From the NCBI RefSeq assembly GCF_937910335.1, contig NZ_CALEMX010000242.1, forward strand, positions 1-35,307: a stretch of DNA of 35,307 nucleotides, read 5' to 3'. This stretch comes from an uncultured Gimesia sp. (lineage in GTDB: Bacteria > Planctomycetota > Planctomycetia > Planctomycetales > Planctomycetaceae). The notes under the pieces are model-generated. The model was not told the origin of the DNA. It ran no database searches and worked only from the letters and a program-made list of their open reading frames with translations. The position numbers were made by a program, and so were the translations under genes. Of the stretch, positions 1-10,479 are shown piece by piece (the stretch's first letter is position 1; each line of letters begins with the position of its first letter).

Positions 1-2
1 AT

Positions 3-1628
3 TTCACGTTGAGTCTACTAATCCGCTATGTGTGGCATCTCTCCCGAAAAGAATTTCTCAAGAAAAATCTGATCTATCTCACAATTTCCGGTTTATGGTT
101 GCTTACCATTTTGGTTATTTTGATCTTTCATGACCTGATTCCCCAATCTCCTGGTCGGCTGGAATTGATTCTCGGTATCTCAGAATTCTGTGTCATCCTG
201 AGAGGTCTCTATGAAACGATTATTTTAATTCGTCGCGTTTCATCCCGCGGCTGGAATCCTGCCTTAATTGTTGTCGGTTCCTTTCTGGTTTTGATTTCGA
301 TTGGAACAATCCTCCTGATGTTTCCCTCAGCTCGCGCACAAGATCCTGCTGCGACAACGACCCAGGGGGCTCCTTTTCTTGTCGCATTATTTACTTCCAC
401 AAGTGCCAGTTGTGTCACAGGATTGATCGTGGTCCCTACCGGGACTTACTGGAGCAGAACCGGTCACACCATTATTATGTTTCTGTTTCAAATTGGTGGC
501 TTGGGAATTTTGACATTTGGTGCTTTCTTTGCCGCCGCTTTTGCGAAGACGATGCAAATCCGTGAGAGTGTCACATTCAGTGAGATGCTGGAATCTCATC
601 AACGGGGAGGCGTGAGACGCTTGCTATTGGCGATTCTGGGAATCACCATCTTTACAGAACTCACTGGTGCTTTCTTTTTGTCAGGCCTCTGGCCAGAGCT
701 TCCCTGGCATGATCGTATCTATCACAGTTTATTCCATTCGATCAGCGCCTACTGTAACGCAGGTTTCAGTTTGATGAATAATAATTTCATGGGCATGGGA
801 CATCATTGGCAAATCTCGATCGTCATGCCGGCCTTAATCATCATTGGTGGTCTTGGATTCGTAGTAAATTATAATTTTTTGCTGTATGGAATCACCCATT
901 TCTCAAACATGACGGTGCGAAAACCGTTATTCAATCATCCTACTCAAAAAGTCAGGCTTACGATTTCGTCACGCCTTGTATTTCTGTCAACGATCTTTCT
1001 GCTGGTCGGAGGCACCCTTGGTCTCTATCTACTTGAGTCAATTCATCCGGAAAAAGACGTTTCTTCCTGGGAGTTATTAAATTCGGCCTGGTTCCAATCT
1101 GTTACATTCAGGACAGCGGGTTTTAACACTGTTGATTTAGGGGCCTATCAACCACAGTCGAAATTATTTGCCATTTTACTCATGTTTATCGGAGCATCTC
1201 CCGGCTCAACGGGGGGAGGTGTCAAAACGGTTGTCATCGCTCTGGCCTTACTTTCTGTCTGGTCTCTACTTAAAGGTAGAGATCGCGTAGAAATCATGGG
1301 GCGCACGATACCCCCTAACTTGATCAACCGTTCTTTAACTATTATTTCATTAGGTATGCTGGTCTTAATGTCTTCAACGCTGCTAGTTGTATTATTCGAA
1401 AACAGACAGGATATCTTTCTGGATCATTTGTTTGAAACGACTAGTGCCTTCGCCACAGTGGGAGTTAGCACGGGGATCACATCTGAGTTAACAACACCTT
1501 CGCAATGGGTCATCATCATTACGATGCTCATTGGAAGAGTAGGACCACTTACGGTTATGATTGCACTTTCTAATCGCGGACCTTCCTATAATTATAGATA
1601 CCCAGAAGAAAGCATCCATTTAGGTTAA
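3..1628 (+). CDS. TrkH/KtrB-family potassium channel/transporter membrane subunit (5' end probably off the window)
   Basis: This is the K+-translocating membrane subunit of a Ktr/Trk uptake system. All four selectivity-filter P-loops typical of the family are visible, numbered from the TTG at 9: TSASCVTGL (about 131-139), SISAYCNAGF (244-253), VTFRTAGFN (366-374) and TSAFATVGVSTG (478-489). The SPGSTGGGVKT motif (about 397-407) and the closing MLIGRVGPLT (506-515) are also present. About 80 residues with two extra hydrophobic segments precede the core, so it is longer at the N terminus than a typical KtrB. The ORF track starts at TTG 9, but no ribosome binding site precedes it and the frame stays open to the window edge, so the true start is probably upstream. 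The RCK subunit follows 72 nt downstream, indicating one transcription unit. Family assignment is firm; KtrB versus TrkH naming and ion specificity (K+ or Na+/K+) are inference. Confidence 0.93.
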   Translation, partial: FTLSLLIRYVWHLSRKEFLKKNLIYLTISGLWLLTILVILIFHDLIPQSPGRLELILGISEFCVILRGLYETIILIRRVSSRGWNPALIVVGSFLVLISIGTILLMFPSARAQDPAATTTQGAPFLVALFTSTSASCVTGLIVVPTGTYWSRTGHTIIMFLFQIGGLGILTFGAFFAAAFAKTMQIRESVTFSEMLESHQRGGVRRLLLAILGITIFTELTGAFFLSGLWPELPWHDRIYHSLFHSISAYCNAGFSLMNNNFMGMGHHWQISIVMPALIIIGGLGFVVNYNFLLYGITHFSNMTVRKPLFNHPTQKVRLTISSRLVFLSTIFLLVGGTLGLYLLESIHPEKDVSSWELLNSAWFQSVTFRTAGFNTVDLGAYQPQSKLFAILLMFIGASPGSTGGGVKTVVIALALLSVWSLLKGRDRVEIMGRTIPPNLINRSLTIISLGMLVLMSSTLLVVLFENRQDIFLDHLFETTSAFATVGVSTGITSELTTPSQWVIIITMLIGRVGPLTVMIALSNRGPSYNYRYPEESIHLG

Positions 1629-1700
1629 GTTAAGATCTAAGTAAACGAAAAATTCAGCGACACTTAAGACCATTTCATCATCTGTGGGAGAAACGATCCA

Positions 1701-2390
1701 GTGATAAAAGTAGCAATCATCGGGCTAGGACGATTTGGAATAGAACTGGCCAGAAGTCTGGGATCCAGCAAAGTAGAAGTCATTGCGATTGACAATTCTG
1801 ACAAGCTGGTCAACGAAGTCAAAGATGAGGTCGCCATTGCAGTCCGTCTGAATTCCACAGATGAAATGGCACTCAAGAGTCAAGAAATTGACAAAGTAGA
1901 TGCCTGTGTCATCTCGATTGGTGAGAACTTCGAAGCAGCCTTATTGACGACGGTGATTGTCAAAAAACTGGGCGTCCCCAAAATCATCTGCCGAGCTCAG
2001 TCGAAGTTTCATGCCGAAATTTTCATGCAAATTGGTGCCACAGATGTGATTCAACCTGAAGTGCAGGCGGGAGCACACCTCGCTCGATTGCTGGCAAACC
2101 CCCATCTGGAAGATTATCTGCAGGTGGGCGATGGGTATACAATGATTGAGCTTTTATCACCTCACGAATTTGTGGGGAAAAATCTGACCGAACTGAGTCT
2201 ACGCTCTAAATACTCAGTTAACGTCGTCGCCGTCCGCAAACGAAATTCCGAAGCAATAGAAAAAGCAACGGACAAGATTTATACGACCGATTGCGTTCCA
2301 CACCCGGATTATCAGATTCAGGAATCGGATATCTTATTAATTATCGGAAAGGATCAAGATCTGGCACGCCTCCCTACCAGCAATACTTAA
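1701..2390 (+). CDS. Potassium uptake regulator, single RCK (TrkA-N/TrkA-C) protein, KtrA type
   Basis: Cytoplasmic gating subunit that binds nucleotide and controls the adjacent channel subunit. The N terminus is a Rossmann fold with GLGRFG at residues 8-13 and the acidic D31 at the end of strand beta-2 (VIAIDNS). An RCK-C domain occupies roughly residues 140-225. At 229 residues it has one RCK unit, as in KtrA, not the tandem pair of Escherichia coli TrkA (about 458 residues). The start is a GTG at 1701, supported by GGGAG about 11 nt upstream. It lies 72 nt after the membrane subunit on the same strand, which supports co-expression. Its 3' end faces glpK, with only about 105 nt between the two stop codons. 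Confidence 0.93.
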   Translation: MIKVAIIGLGRFGIELARSLGSSKVEVIAIDNSDKLVNEVKDEVAIAVRLNSTDEMALKSQEIDKVDACVISIGENFEAALLTTVIVKKLGVPKIICRAQSKFHAEIFMQIGATDVIQPEVQAGAHLARLLANPHLEDYLQVGDGYTMIELLSPHEFVGKNLTELSLRSKYSVNVVAVRKRNSEAIEKATDKIYTTDCVPHPDYQIQESDILLIIGKDQDLARLPTSNT

Positions 2391-2495
2391 TCATGGCGCA
2401 TGTGATTCTACTCTGACAGTTTAATTTGCTCTCTTCTCACAAAGGCTGAAGAACCAGAGGGAGTCCGAGTTGAAACCTCCGCCTGAGGTGTAAGA

Positions 2496-3983
2496 TTAAG
2501 CCCAATCCCTGGATCGTTCGACTGCTTTCTGCCAGCGTTGATACAATTGATCGCGTTTGGTAGATTCCATCGCTGAATGATATTCCGCATCGAGTGCCCA
2601 GTTCCGGGTGACTTCCTCCTGATCCTGCCAAAACCCGACTGCCAGACCCGCCAGATAGGCGGCTCCCAAAGCCGTCGTTTCATGAACGACGGGCCGTTGA
2701 ACTGGAACATCTAACATGTCTGCCTGAAACTGCATTAACAAATTGTTAGCGGCAGCGCCGCCATCCACCTTCAGAGTTTTGAGTTGAATTCCGGAATCCT
2801 GTTCCATCGCGTGCAAGACGTCACAGCTTTGATATGCCAACGATTCCAGAACAGCGCGAGCAATATGCTCCTTCGTCGATCCCCGGGTCAAGCCGATGAG
2901 AGTGCCGCGGGCGTTTTGATTCCAGTAAGGTGCCCCTAAACCGACAAATGCTGGCACAAAGAAGACATCGCCTGAATCCTCGACTTTCGCTGCGAGTTCT
3001 TCGACTTCAGGTGCTGACTTGATGATTTGTAATCCATCGCGTAACCACTGGATTGCAGCACCGGCAATGAAAACAGATCCTTCCAGACAATAAGTGACTT
3101 TTCCATTAATGCGCCACCCAATCGTGGTTAACAGTCCATTACTGGAAGGGACTGGCTCTTCGCCTGTATTCATTAACATGAAACAACCGGTTCCATAAGT
3201 ATTCTTGGCTGCGCCCGATTCAAAACACCCCTGGCCAAAAGTCGCCGCCTGCTGATCACCGGCAATGCCTGCAATTTTAATCGGCGCCCCAAACAATTCG
3301 GGTGTCGTCTCTCCATACACTTCACTGGAATCTTTCACTTCCGGCAACATACAACGGGGAATATCAAATACCGCTAACAATTCGTCATCCCAGTCATGAG
3401 TGTGAATATTGTAGAGCAGAGTCCTGCAGGCATTACTCGGATCGGTGATATGCACCTTTCCACCCGTCAATCGCCAGATTAAAAAAGTGTCGATTGTTCC
3501 CATTAGAATCTTGCCAGCCTGGGCCTGGCTTCTCAGGCCCTCAATTTCATTCAACAGATACTCAATTTTGCTGCCGGAAAAGTAGGCATCAAGGACCAGC
3601 CCGGTTTTCTCACGGAATAATGTTTCATAACCCTCCGCTTTGAGTTGATCGCAGCGTGCAGCCGTCAAGCGGCTCTGCCAGACGATGGCATTCGAAACCG
3701 GCTTTCCCGTCTCACGATCCCAGAGCACAATCGTTTCGCGCTGATTAGTGATTCCAATGGCGGCAATGTCTGCAGGCTCGGTACCTGACTGCTGGATCAC
3801 TTTTTGAGCTGTTGCTAACTGGGAATCCCAGATGGCATCCGGATTATGTTCAACCAGTCCCGGAGAGGGAAAAATCTGCTCGAACTCTTGCTGCGCGGTG
3901 GCTTCAATCTGCCCTTGATGGTTAAACAAAATGGATCGGCTGGACGTCGTTCCCTGATCGAGGGCCAAAACATATTTTGTCAT
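2496..3983 (-). CDS. glpK: Glycerol kinase
   Basis: ATP-dependent phosphorylation of glycerol to glycerol 3-phosphate; an FGGY-family cytoplasmic kinase. The N-terminal phosphate loop DQGTTSSR is at 9-16. The substrate-binding residues match those of the E. coli enzyme: NQRET at 80-84 (R83, E84), Y134 in DAYFSGSKI, and the catalytic D243 in GIAGDQQAA. The length of 495 residues is normal. The ATG at 3983 is preceded by a good GGGAG site. No glpF or glpD lies beside it; the neighbour upstream on the same strand is the ammonium transporter, and an intrinsic terminator separates the two, so glpK probably has its own promoter in 3984-4141. A second FGGY kinase, a xylulokinase, occurs at 25861-27393. 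Confidence 0.96.
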   Translation of the reverse strand: MTKYVLALDQGTTSSRSILFNHQGQIEATAQQEFEQIFPSPGLVEHNPDAIWDSQLATAQKVIQQSGTEPADIAAIGITNQRETIVLWDRETGKPVSNAIVWQSRLTAARCDQLKAEGYETLFREKTGLVLDAYFSGSKIEYLLNEIEGLRSQAQAGKILMGTIDTFLIWRLTGGKVHITDPSNACRTLLYNIHTHDWDDELLAVFDIPRCMLPEVKDSSEVYGETTPELFGAPIKIAGIAGDQQAATFGQGCFESGAAKNTYGTGCFMLMNTGEEPVPSSNGLLTTIGWRINGKVTYCLEGSVFIAGAAIQWLRDGLQIIKSAPEVEELAAKVEDSGDVFFVPAFVGLGAPYWNQNARGTLIGLTRGSTKEHIARAVLESLAYQSCDVLHAMEQDSGIQLKTLKVDGGAAANNLLMQFQADMLDVPVQRPVVHETTALGAAYLAGLAVGFWQDQEEVTRNWALDAEYHSAMESTKRDQLYQRWQKAVERSRDWA

Positions 3984-4141
3984 CTACATCTCCCGGAGTT
4001 GGATACGAGTGAATGGATTTCTTGTATAGATCGTTGCTGACTGATTATCTATCATCTTCACATTAAGTAAACCACTCGTAGTTCTCAAGGAAATCTTGTG
4101 ATTTCTTCTGAATCAAGAAACTGTTGTTTATAACGGCGCAT

Positions 4142-4183
4142 AAAAAAACTGATGGCAAGAGAATTCATTTCTCAAGCCATCAG
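4142..4183 (-). terminator. Rho-independent terminator of the ammonium transporter gene
   Basis: On the minus strand, an 8-bp stem (CTGATGGC/GCCATCAG) is followed inward by a 2x2 internal loop and a further GAGAA/TTCTC stem around a 5-nt loop. It is followed directly by seven T residues (the A run at 4142-4148 on the given strand). It lies about 70 nt past the amt stop codon and before glpK, so it should insulate glpK from sigma-54-driven amt transcription. Confidence 0.85.
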
Positions 4184-4252
4184 TCAGTCACACTTTAAGT
4201 ACCTCCTGCAAAGTACCAGTGTTTTCAAATATCACTTTTCAGAAAATAAGGC

Positions 4253-5611
4253 TCAGTGATAAGCCTGCATTCCATGTTCGGACAGGTCCAAACCCTTTAA
4301 TTCGTCTTCTTCGGAAACTCGGAGTTGTCCGATGACTTTCAAGAATGAGAAGAGGATAAACATGGTTACAAACGCGTAAACAGGTATCACAACAGAACCC
4401 AGAATCTGGACTCCCAGGTTGTAGTCTCCAAAGATACCGGTGGCAACTCCGCCCCAGATGCCGCAAAGACCATGCACGGGGAAAGCACCGACGGGATCGT
4501 CGATTTTCAGTTTTTCCAAGGCAAGAATTCCAAATACAACAAGTAGTCCTGCAATACCACCAATGGCGATTGCTTCGATATTAGTCACGCTGTCACAATT
4601 GGCAGTGATTCCCACTAATCCAGCCAAAACACCATTCAATGCCATCGAGATATCGGGTTTGCCATACATGAGCCAACCCAAAATCATCGCTGCGACACCA
4701 CCGGTGGCCGCGGCTAGAGTGGTATTTGTCGCAATTAACATCACTGCATTTGTATTGTCTGTTCCACCGAATGCTAACTGACTTCCAGGGTTAAATCCGT
4801 ACCAGCCGACCCAGAGAATGAATACTCCGAGAGTTGCCTGTGCGATATTATGTCCGGGGATGGGAACTGATTTTCCAGCTTTGAATCGTCCAATCCTTGG
4901 TCCTAAGACAATGGCACCAGCCAGACCTGCAAAACCACCCACGGCGTGAACCACAATGGAACCCGCAAAATCATAGAAGCCCATGGCGTCTAACCATCCA
5001 CCGCCCCATTTCCAGTAACCACTAATCGGGTAAATAATCCCAGTCAATATAATACTGTAGATCAGGTAAGAGCTGAACTTCATACGCCCGGCAACGGCTC
5101 CGGAAACAATCGTAGCGGCTGTTGCTGCAAAGGCGGCCTGGAATAAAAAGTCGACTTGGGGATGTAGAACTCCAGGACCGGGATCTCCTGCCTCACCAAT
5201 CCCAAACTGGGCGAAGCCAAAGTACCCATTACCACTATCACCGGGATACATCAATCCATAGCCTACGGTGTAATAGATTAAAACGCCGGCACAAACATCC
5301 ATGAGATTCTTGAAGAGAATATTGATTGTATTCTTGGAAGAGTTAAACCCTGACTCAACCATAGCAAAACCGGACTGCATAAACAGCACGAGAACTGCAC
5401 ATAGAAATAACATACTGTTATCGAGTGCATAATATAGCTCAGACAATGAAAGTTTGGGGGCTTCTTCCACTGCTGTAGTTGTTTCTTCAGCCGCTTCGGC
5501 TGCCGGTTTTTCTGCGGTTTCCGGCTCGTCAAAAGCCAAAGTCGGTTGTGAGAACGCTAAAATAACGACCAGACTAGCCGTTAATCCTGTGAGCGCATGT
5601 TTCCAGTTCAT
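4253..5611 (-). CDS. amt: Ammonium transporter (Amt/MEP/Rh family) with N-terminal signal peptide
   Basis: Inner-membrane ammonium channel. A signal peptide (about residues 1-26, ending near TLAFDEP) is followed by an Ala/Glu-rich linker (about 28-52) and then the 11-TM Amt core. Hallmarks are D214 in FYDFAGS and the twin pore histidines H222 (VVHAVGG) and H380 (GAFPVHGLCG). The C-terminal tail has the conserved RVSEEDELKGLDLSEHG, the cytosolic region through which PII (GlnK) regulates Amt proteins. Signal-peptide-bearing Amts with 11 TM segments are known in other bacteria. No glnK is adjacent here. It has a strong sigma-54-type promoter about 130 nt upstream of the start and a terminator downstream, so it looks like a single-gene unit induced under nitrogen limitation; the induction is inferred from promoter type and family habit. 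Confidence 0.95.
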   Translation of the reverse strand: MNWKHALTGLTASLVVILAFSQPTLAFDEPETAEKPAAEAAEETTTAVEEAPKLSLSELYYALDNSMLFLCAVLVLFMQSGFAMVESGFNSSKNTINILFKNLMDVCAGVLIYYTVGYGLMYPGDSGNGYFGFAQFGIGEAGDPGPGVLHPQVDFLFQAAFAATAATIVSGAVAGRMKFSSYLIYSIILTGIIYPISGYWKWGGGWLDAMGFYDFAGSIVVHAVGGFAGLAGAIVLGPRIGRFKAGKSVPIPGHNIAQATLGVFILWVGWYGFNPGSQLAFGGTDNTNAVMLIATNTTLAAATGGVAAMILGWLMYGKPDISMALNGVLAGLVGITANCDSVTNIEAIAIGGIAGLLVVFGILALEKLKIDDPVGAFPVHGLCGIWGGVATGIFGDYNLGVQILGSVVIPVYAFVTMFILFSFLKVIGQLRVSEEDELKGLDLSEHGMQAYH

Positions 5612-5742
5612 TTTTGATGCAAACCTTTCCCGGAGTCTAAATCACTCGCTGTTTTACTTGTTGCTTTCAGATCCAATAAATCTGATAGAGACCCCTAATC
5701 ACCAATCAATAAGTTGAGCACTTTTTGGTGAGAAGTCACAAA

Positions 5743-5757
5743 GCAAAGAGTGTGCCT
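5743..5757 (-). promoter_or_regulatory. Predicted sigma-54 (RpoN) promoter for the ammonium transporter
   Basis: Read on the minus strand the site is GGCACACTCTTTGC, followed by T. The invariant GG (-24) and GC (-12) are exactly 10 nt apart, GGCAC and TTGCT match consensus, and only the base before GG deviates (A for T). The predicted start near 5731 would give a leader of about 120 nt. Amt genes are classic sigma-54/NtrC targets, which supports the call. I found no convincing NtrC palindrome beside it. Confidence 0.7.
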
Positions 5758-5928
5758 CAATGCTGTTTCAGGAAAGGTATCATGCTCTTATCATGTTTAA
5801 TTTCAGTATCTTATGACATCGCATAATAAATTAATCTGGAGAAGATTCGACATTGGCGTCGCTTTCTGTTGCGGGTTATTCAGGCAAAATAAACCAGGCC
5901 TGCCTTTCAATTAAGCACAGAATTTCCG

Positions 5929-6042
5929 TTAAAAACTCTGAACTGTGAAATCATGGCTTCCATTCTCATCGACGACCTTCATTTCAATAAACCGTGCGAT
6001 CATCTCGCGGGCCAACTGAGAGACTTGATCCCTATCCAACAT
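5929..6042 (-). CDS. Possible small protein (37 aa), unrecognised
   Basis: This ORF is too short for the supplied track. On the minus strand ATG at 6042 opens a 37-codon frame ending in TAA at 5929. The translation looks protein-like: it begins MLDRDQVSQLAREMIARF and continues as an amphipathic, charged helix with no low-complexity bias. An alternative in-frame ATG at 6075 would add 11 residues. Neither start has a convincing ribosome binding site, and the longer form would overlap no other gene but would approach the palindrome at 6088. It sits on the same strand as amt, upstream of the amt sigma-54 promoter. It could be a real small gene, the remnant of a larger one, or chance. I do not recognise the family and assign no function. 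Confidence 0.33.
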   Translation of the reverse strand: MLDRDQVSQLAREMIARFIEMKVVDENGSHDFTVQSF

Positions 6043-6087
6043 GGGGCAGAGACCAAAACAGGATAGAGATTTCATTCCGATGAGTCG

Positions 6088-6102
6088 CTGCCAACTTGGC
6101 AG
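6088..6102. promoter_or_regulatory. Perfect 15-bp palindrome, candidate enhancer-binding-protein site upstream of groEL1
   Basis: CTGCCAA-C-TTGGCAG is a perfect 7-1-7 inverted repeat. It ends about 75 bp upstream of the -24 element of the predicted groEL1 sigma-54 promoter, a usual distance for an activator that acts by DNA looping. Its left ten bases, CTGCCAACTT, recur at 6230-6239 inside the groEL1 leader. It is not a CIRCE element and not an NtrC-type GCACC-GGTGC site. The role as a binding site is inference from symmetry and placement. Confidence 0.5.
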
Positions 6103-6176
6103 TCTGAGATCACAATCTGAAAGAAGGGGATTTCATAAATCATTATATATCTGTCTCTTACAGACTGTGATTTCAA

Positions 6177-6193
6177 TTGGCATGATGATTGCT
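6177..6193 (+). promoter_or_regulatory. Predicted sigma-54 (RpoN) promoter for groEL1
   Basis: The sequence TTGGCATGATGATTGCT has the invariant GG (6179-6180) and GC (6191-6192) separated by exactly 10 nt, with TTGGCA and TTGCT matching consensus and T in place of C after GGCA. The predicted start near 6204 gives a leader of about 160 nt that carries the two-tier hairpin. It points toward groEL1, the first gene downstream. A sigma-54-dependent chaperonin has a precedent in Bradyrhizobium japonicum groESL3 (NifA/RpoN). Confidence 0.6.
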
Positions 6194-6260
6194 TTTAGAG
6201 TCTGTGATGGTCGGGGTACAGGTATGACCCTGCCAACTTTGTTGTATTACACCTAACGTA

Positions 6261-6309
6261 CTCACACGCCGACCTGCATTTGATTTGCAGGTAGAGTTAA
6301 TCGTGTGAG
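6261..6309 (+). promoter_or_regulatory. Two-tier inverted repeat in the groEL1 leader
   Basis: Outer arms CTCACACG (6261-6268) and CGTGTGAG (6302-6309) are perfect complements. Inside them lies a second perfect hairpin, ACCTGCA (6272-6278) and TGCAGGT (6286-6292), around a 7-nt loop. The element ends 57 nt before the groEL1 GTG and has no T tract, so it does not look like a terminator. As RNA it would form a stable stem-internal loop-stem in the 5' leader; as DNA it could be an operator. Function unknown. Confidence 0.5.
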
Positions 6310-6346
6310 ATATCATCGTGGTCATGGACAAATTTATTGGCCATTA

Positions 6347-8088
<1,742 letters not shown>

Positions 8089-8229
8089 TAATACTGGGAA
8101 TCCTGTCTGGGATGACCACGAAGTCATAACTGACTTTGCTTTGTAACAATCAACATCGTTTTTATCCGGGAACTGATCCTGGATTCACATATACAACAAG
8201 ACTAACTGGAATAATCGGGAGTTAACACA

Positions 8230-8520
8230 ATGGAACTGAATCCCCTTGATGACCGTATCGTTATTGAACCCAATATTGCCGAAGAAACAACCGCCGGTGG
8301 TATTGTTCTTCCTGACGCTGCTCAGGAAAAACCCCAGAGCGGCACTGTTGTCGCTGTCGGACCTGGACGACTTCTGGAAAGCGGCGAACGTTGCCCGGTT
8401 GCCGTCGAAGTCGGAGACGAAGTTCTCTACGGTAAATATGGCGGAACAGATATTGAAGTCAGTGGCAAAGAAGTAAAGATTTTACGCGAGAGTGATATTC
8501 TTGCCAAAATCATCAAATAA
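8230..8520 (+). CDS. groES: 10-kDa co-chaperonin GroES
   Basis: Heptameric lid for GroEL. It is 96 residues, the normal size, with the typical opening LNPLDDRIVIEP, the mobile loop EETTAGGIVLPDAAQ (about 18-32) that docks on the GroEL apical domain, and the EKPQSGTVVAVGPG segment. The ATG has a GGGAG site about 9 nt upstream. It lies 141 nt after groEL1 and 162 nt before groEL2; the usual bacterial order is groES then groEL, so groES-groEL2 is the conventional pair and groEL1 is the addition. A single groES in this window must serve both GroELs unless another exists elsewhere. The 8089-8229 spacer holds an 8-bp hairpin (8164-8184) without a T tract and no clear promoter. Confidence 0.97.
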   Translation: MELNPLDDRIVIEPNIAEETTAGGIVLPDAAQEKPQSGTVVAVGPGRLLESGERCPVAVEVGDEVLYGKYGGTDIEVSGKEVKILRESDILAKIIK

Positions 8521-8626
8521 AAATTGAATTGTTATCGGAACACCAGTCAGTCATTTCAATCGTTAACTGCGTTTCAATGCCTGTCTGCCTGAAGAATCCA
8601 ATCCAAACAACATAATCACGCAGGGG

Positions 8627-8653
8627 TGACCGGAGAAATCCGATCAATTTTTT
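8627..8653 (+). terminator. Terminator/attenuator-like hairpin between groES and groEL2
   Basis: TGACCGGA (8627-8634) and TCCGATCA (8639-8646) form a stem with one C.A mismatch around a GAAA tetraloop, followed by A and six Ts (8648-8653). It ends 29 nt before the groEL2 start. The imperfect stem suggests partial termination, which would lower groEL2 output relative to groES. That effect is inference. Confidence 0.42.
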
Positions 8654-8682
8654 GTTCCTGTTAAACAGAGGAGTTTATAAGC

Positions 8683-10302
8683 GTGGCAAAGCAACTATTA
8701 TTTGAAGATTTCGCACGTGCCAAGCTTCAAAAAGGCGTGCAAACCATCAGCAAAGCTGTAGCAATCACAATGGGTCCCACGGGGCGCAACGTGATCATCG
8801 ACAAAAGCTTTGGAAACCCAGTGGTAACCAAAGACGGTGTTACAGTCAGTAAGGAAGTTGATGTTGAAGATCCTTTTGAAAACATGGGCGTAAAACTGGT
8901 TAACGAAGTTGCTTCCAAAACCAGCGATGTGGCCGGTGATGGCACAACAACTGCCACCGTTTTAGCTCGCTCAATCTATCAGGAAGGTTTACGAGGATTA
9001 TCCTTGGGAGCCAATCCCATGATTGTTCGCCGTGGAATCGACAAAGCTGTCGAAGCAGCTGTGGCAGCCATTGAAGACCTCGCAAAACCGGTCACGGCAA
9101 AATCGGAAATTGCCCAGGTCGGTGCGATCTCGGCAAACAACGATTCTGTCATCGGTGATTTAATTGCCGATGCCGTCGAAAAAGTGGGTCGTGATGGAGT
9201 GATTACCGTTGAAGAAGGCAAAGGGAATGAAACGACCCTGAGCTTTGCTGATGGGATGCAGTTCGATAAGGGATACATTTCCCCTTATTTTGTAACTGAC
9301 ACCGAAGGCATGAAGTGCATTCTTGAGGATTGCTACATTCTGATTCATGAGTCAAAGATTTCCGCTTTGCGGGATCTGGTACCACTACTGGAAAAAGTTT
9401 CGCAGACCGGTAAGCCTTTATTGATCATTGCTGAAGATGTTGAAGGCGAGCCTTTAACTGCTTTGGTTGTCAATAAATTACGAGGTGTGCTTAATATCGC
9501 GGCTGTAAAAGCTCCCGGTTTTGGAGATCGTCGTAAATCCATGTTAGCCGACATTGCCGTGTTGACTGGTGGTATTGTCATTTCTGAAGACCTGGGCATC
9601 AAGCTGGAATCGGTTGAATTAAGTCAGCTTGGTCAAGCCAAGCAGATTGAAATCACTAAAGATTCCTGTACCCTGATCGAAGGTGCTGGAGAAACCGAAG
9701 CCCTGCAGGCACGTGTTGCCCAGATCCGTGGACAACTGGAAAAAACGGATAGTGAATACGATCGCGAAAAATTCCAGGAACGGCTCGCCAAACTGACTGG
9801 CGGCGTGGCGATTATTTCTGTAGGTGCTGCAACCGAAACAGAAATGAAGCAAACGAAAGCCCGCATGGAAGATGCTTTACACGCAACTCGTGCTGCTGTC
9901 GAAGAAGGAATTCTTCCCGGTGGTGGAGTGGCACTTCTCAGAGCTATTGAAGCCGTTGAACAGGTCAAAGGCAAAAACAGTGACGAAAAGATTGGCATCA
10001 CTATTGTCGCTCGTGCTTTAGAAGGTCCGATTCGTCAAATTGCAGAAAACTGTGGAACTGACGGTGCTGTGGTCGCTGATGAAGTGAAACAACTTTCCGG
10101 TTCCAAAGGCTATAATGCCAATACTGGCGAGTACGTTGATATGTACAAAGCGGGAATTATTGATCCTGCCAAGGTCGTAAAAAACGCCTTGAAGAACGCC
10201 GCCTCTATCGCAGGCCTGATGTTAACCACGCAGGTTCTTGTCACAAACAGTGACAGTACCGAAGGTGGTAAACTGGCTGATGTCGAAGGAAGTGTTCGAT
10301 AA
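8683..10302 (+). CDS. groEL2: 60-kDa chaperonin GroEL, paralogue 2, lacking the Gly-Met tail
   Basis: Second chaperonin subunit, 539 residues, started by GTG with GAGGAG about 10 nt upstream. [10 protein letters not shown], the catalytic Asp in [16 protein letters not shown] and [12 protein letters not shown] are all present. The apical motif KGYISPYF keeps the tyrosines found in E. coli, unlike GroEL1. After the [10 protein letters not shown] segment the protein ends LADVEGSVR, with no GGM repeats. GGM tails project into the folding cavity and help folding in E. coli, so their loss may change substrate handling. GroEL1 and GroEL2 differ throughout, so this is an old duplication, not a recent one. 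It is followed by a strong intrinsic terminator, which separates it from dnaJ. Confidence 0.96.
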   Translation: MAKQLLFEDFARAKLQKGVQTISKAVAITMGPTGRNVIIDKSFGNPVVTKDGVTVSKEVDVEDPFENMGVKLVNEVASKTSDVAGDGTTTATVLARSIYQEGLRGLSLGANPMIVRRGIDKAVEAAVAAIEDLAKPVTAKSEIAQVGAISANNDSVIGDLIADAVEKVGRDGVITVEEGKGNETTLSFADGMQFDKGYISPYFVTDTEGMKCILEDCYILIHESKISALRDLVPLLEKVSQTGKPLLIIAEDVEGEPLTALVVNKLRGVLNIAAVKAPGFGDRRKSMLADIAVLTGGIVISEDLGIKLESVELSQLGQAKQIEITKDSCTLIEGAGETEALQARVAQIRGQLEKTDSEYDREKFQERLAKLTGGVAIISVGAATETEMKQTKARMEDALHATRAAVEEGILPGGGVALLRAIEAVEQVKGKNSDEKIGITIVARALEGPIRQIAENCGTDGAVVADEVKQLSGSKGYNANTGEYVDMYKAGIIDPAKVVKNALKNAASIAGLMLTTQVLVTNSDSTEGGKLADVEGSVR

Positions 10303-10361
10303 TTTCTGAAATTTACTGAAATTCGTCTCATTGAAATTCGGTATAATTTATATGATATCAG

Positions 10362-10394
10362 ACGGGCCGCCGTAAAATGGTGGCCCGTTTTTTT
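10362..10394 (+). terminator. Strong rho-independent terminator after groEL2
   Basis: A 10-bp stem, ACGGGCCGCC (10362-10371) with GGTGGCCCGT (10379-10388), including one G.T wobble, closes a GTAAAAT loop and runs into seven Ts. It lies about 60 nt past the groEL2 stop and 86 nt before dnaJ, so dnaJ needs its own promoter or read-through. The short stretch just before it (10303-10340) repeats TGAAATT three times. Confidence 0.88.
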
Positions 10395-10479
10395 CAATTC
10401 TAATGGAACAGCTGAAATCAGAAATTTCACCAGCGCTGGATTGGTAAATTTCAAAACCTTTAAAGACGAGTTGTGATCA

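Noticed and set aside
5715-5735. NtrC site near the amt promoter (GAGCACTTTTTGGTGAG)
   Set aside because: It is only a partial match to the GCACC-GGTGC palindrome and lies around the predicted transcription start, not upstream of the promoter.
6041-6256. 71-aa plus-strand ORF upstream of groEL1
   Set aside because: Its frame runs across the palindrome and both sigma-54 promoter elements, the composition is not protein-like, and it has no ribosome binding site.
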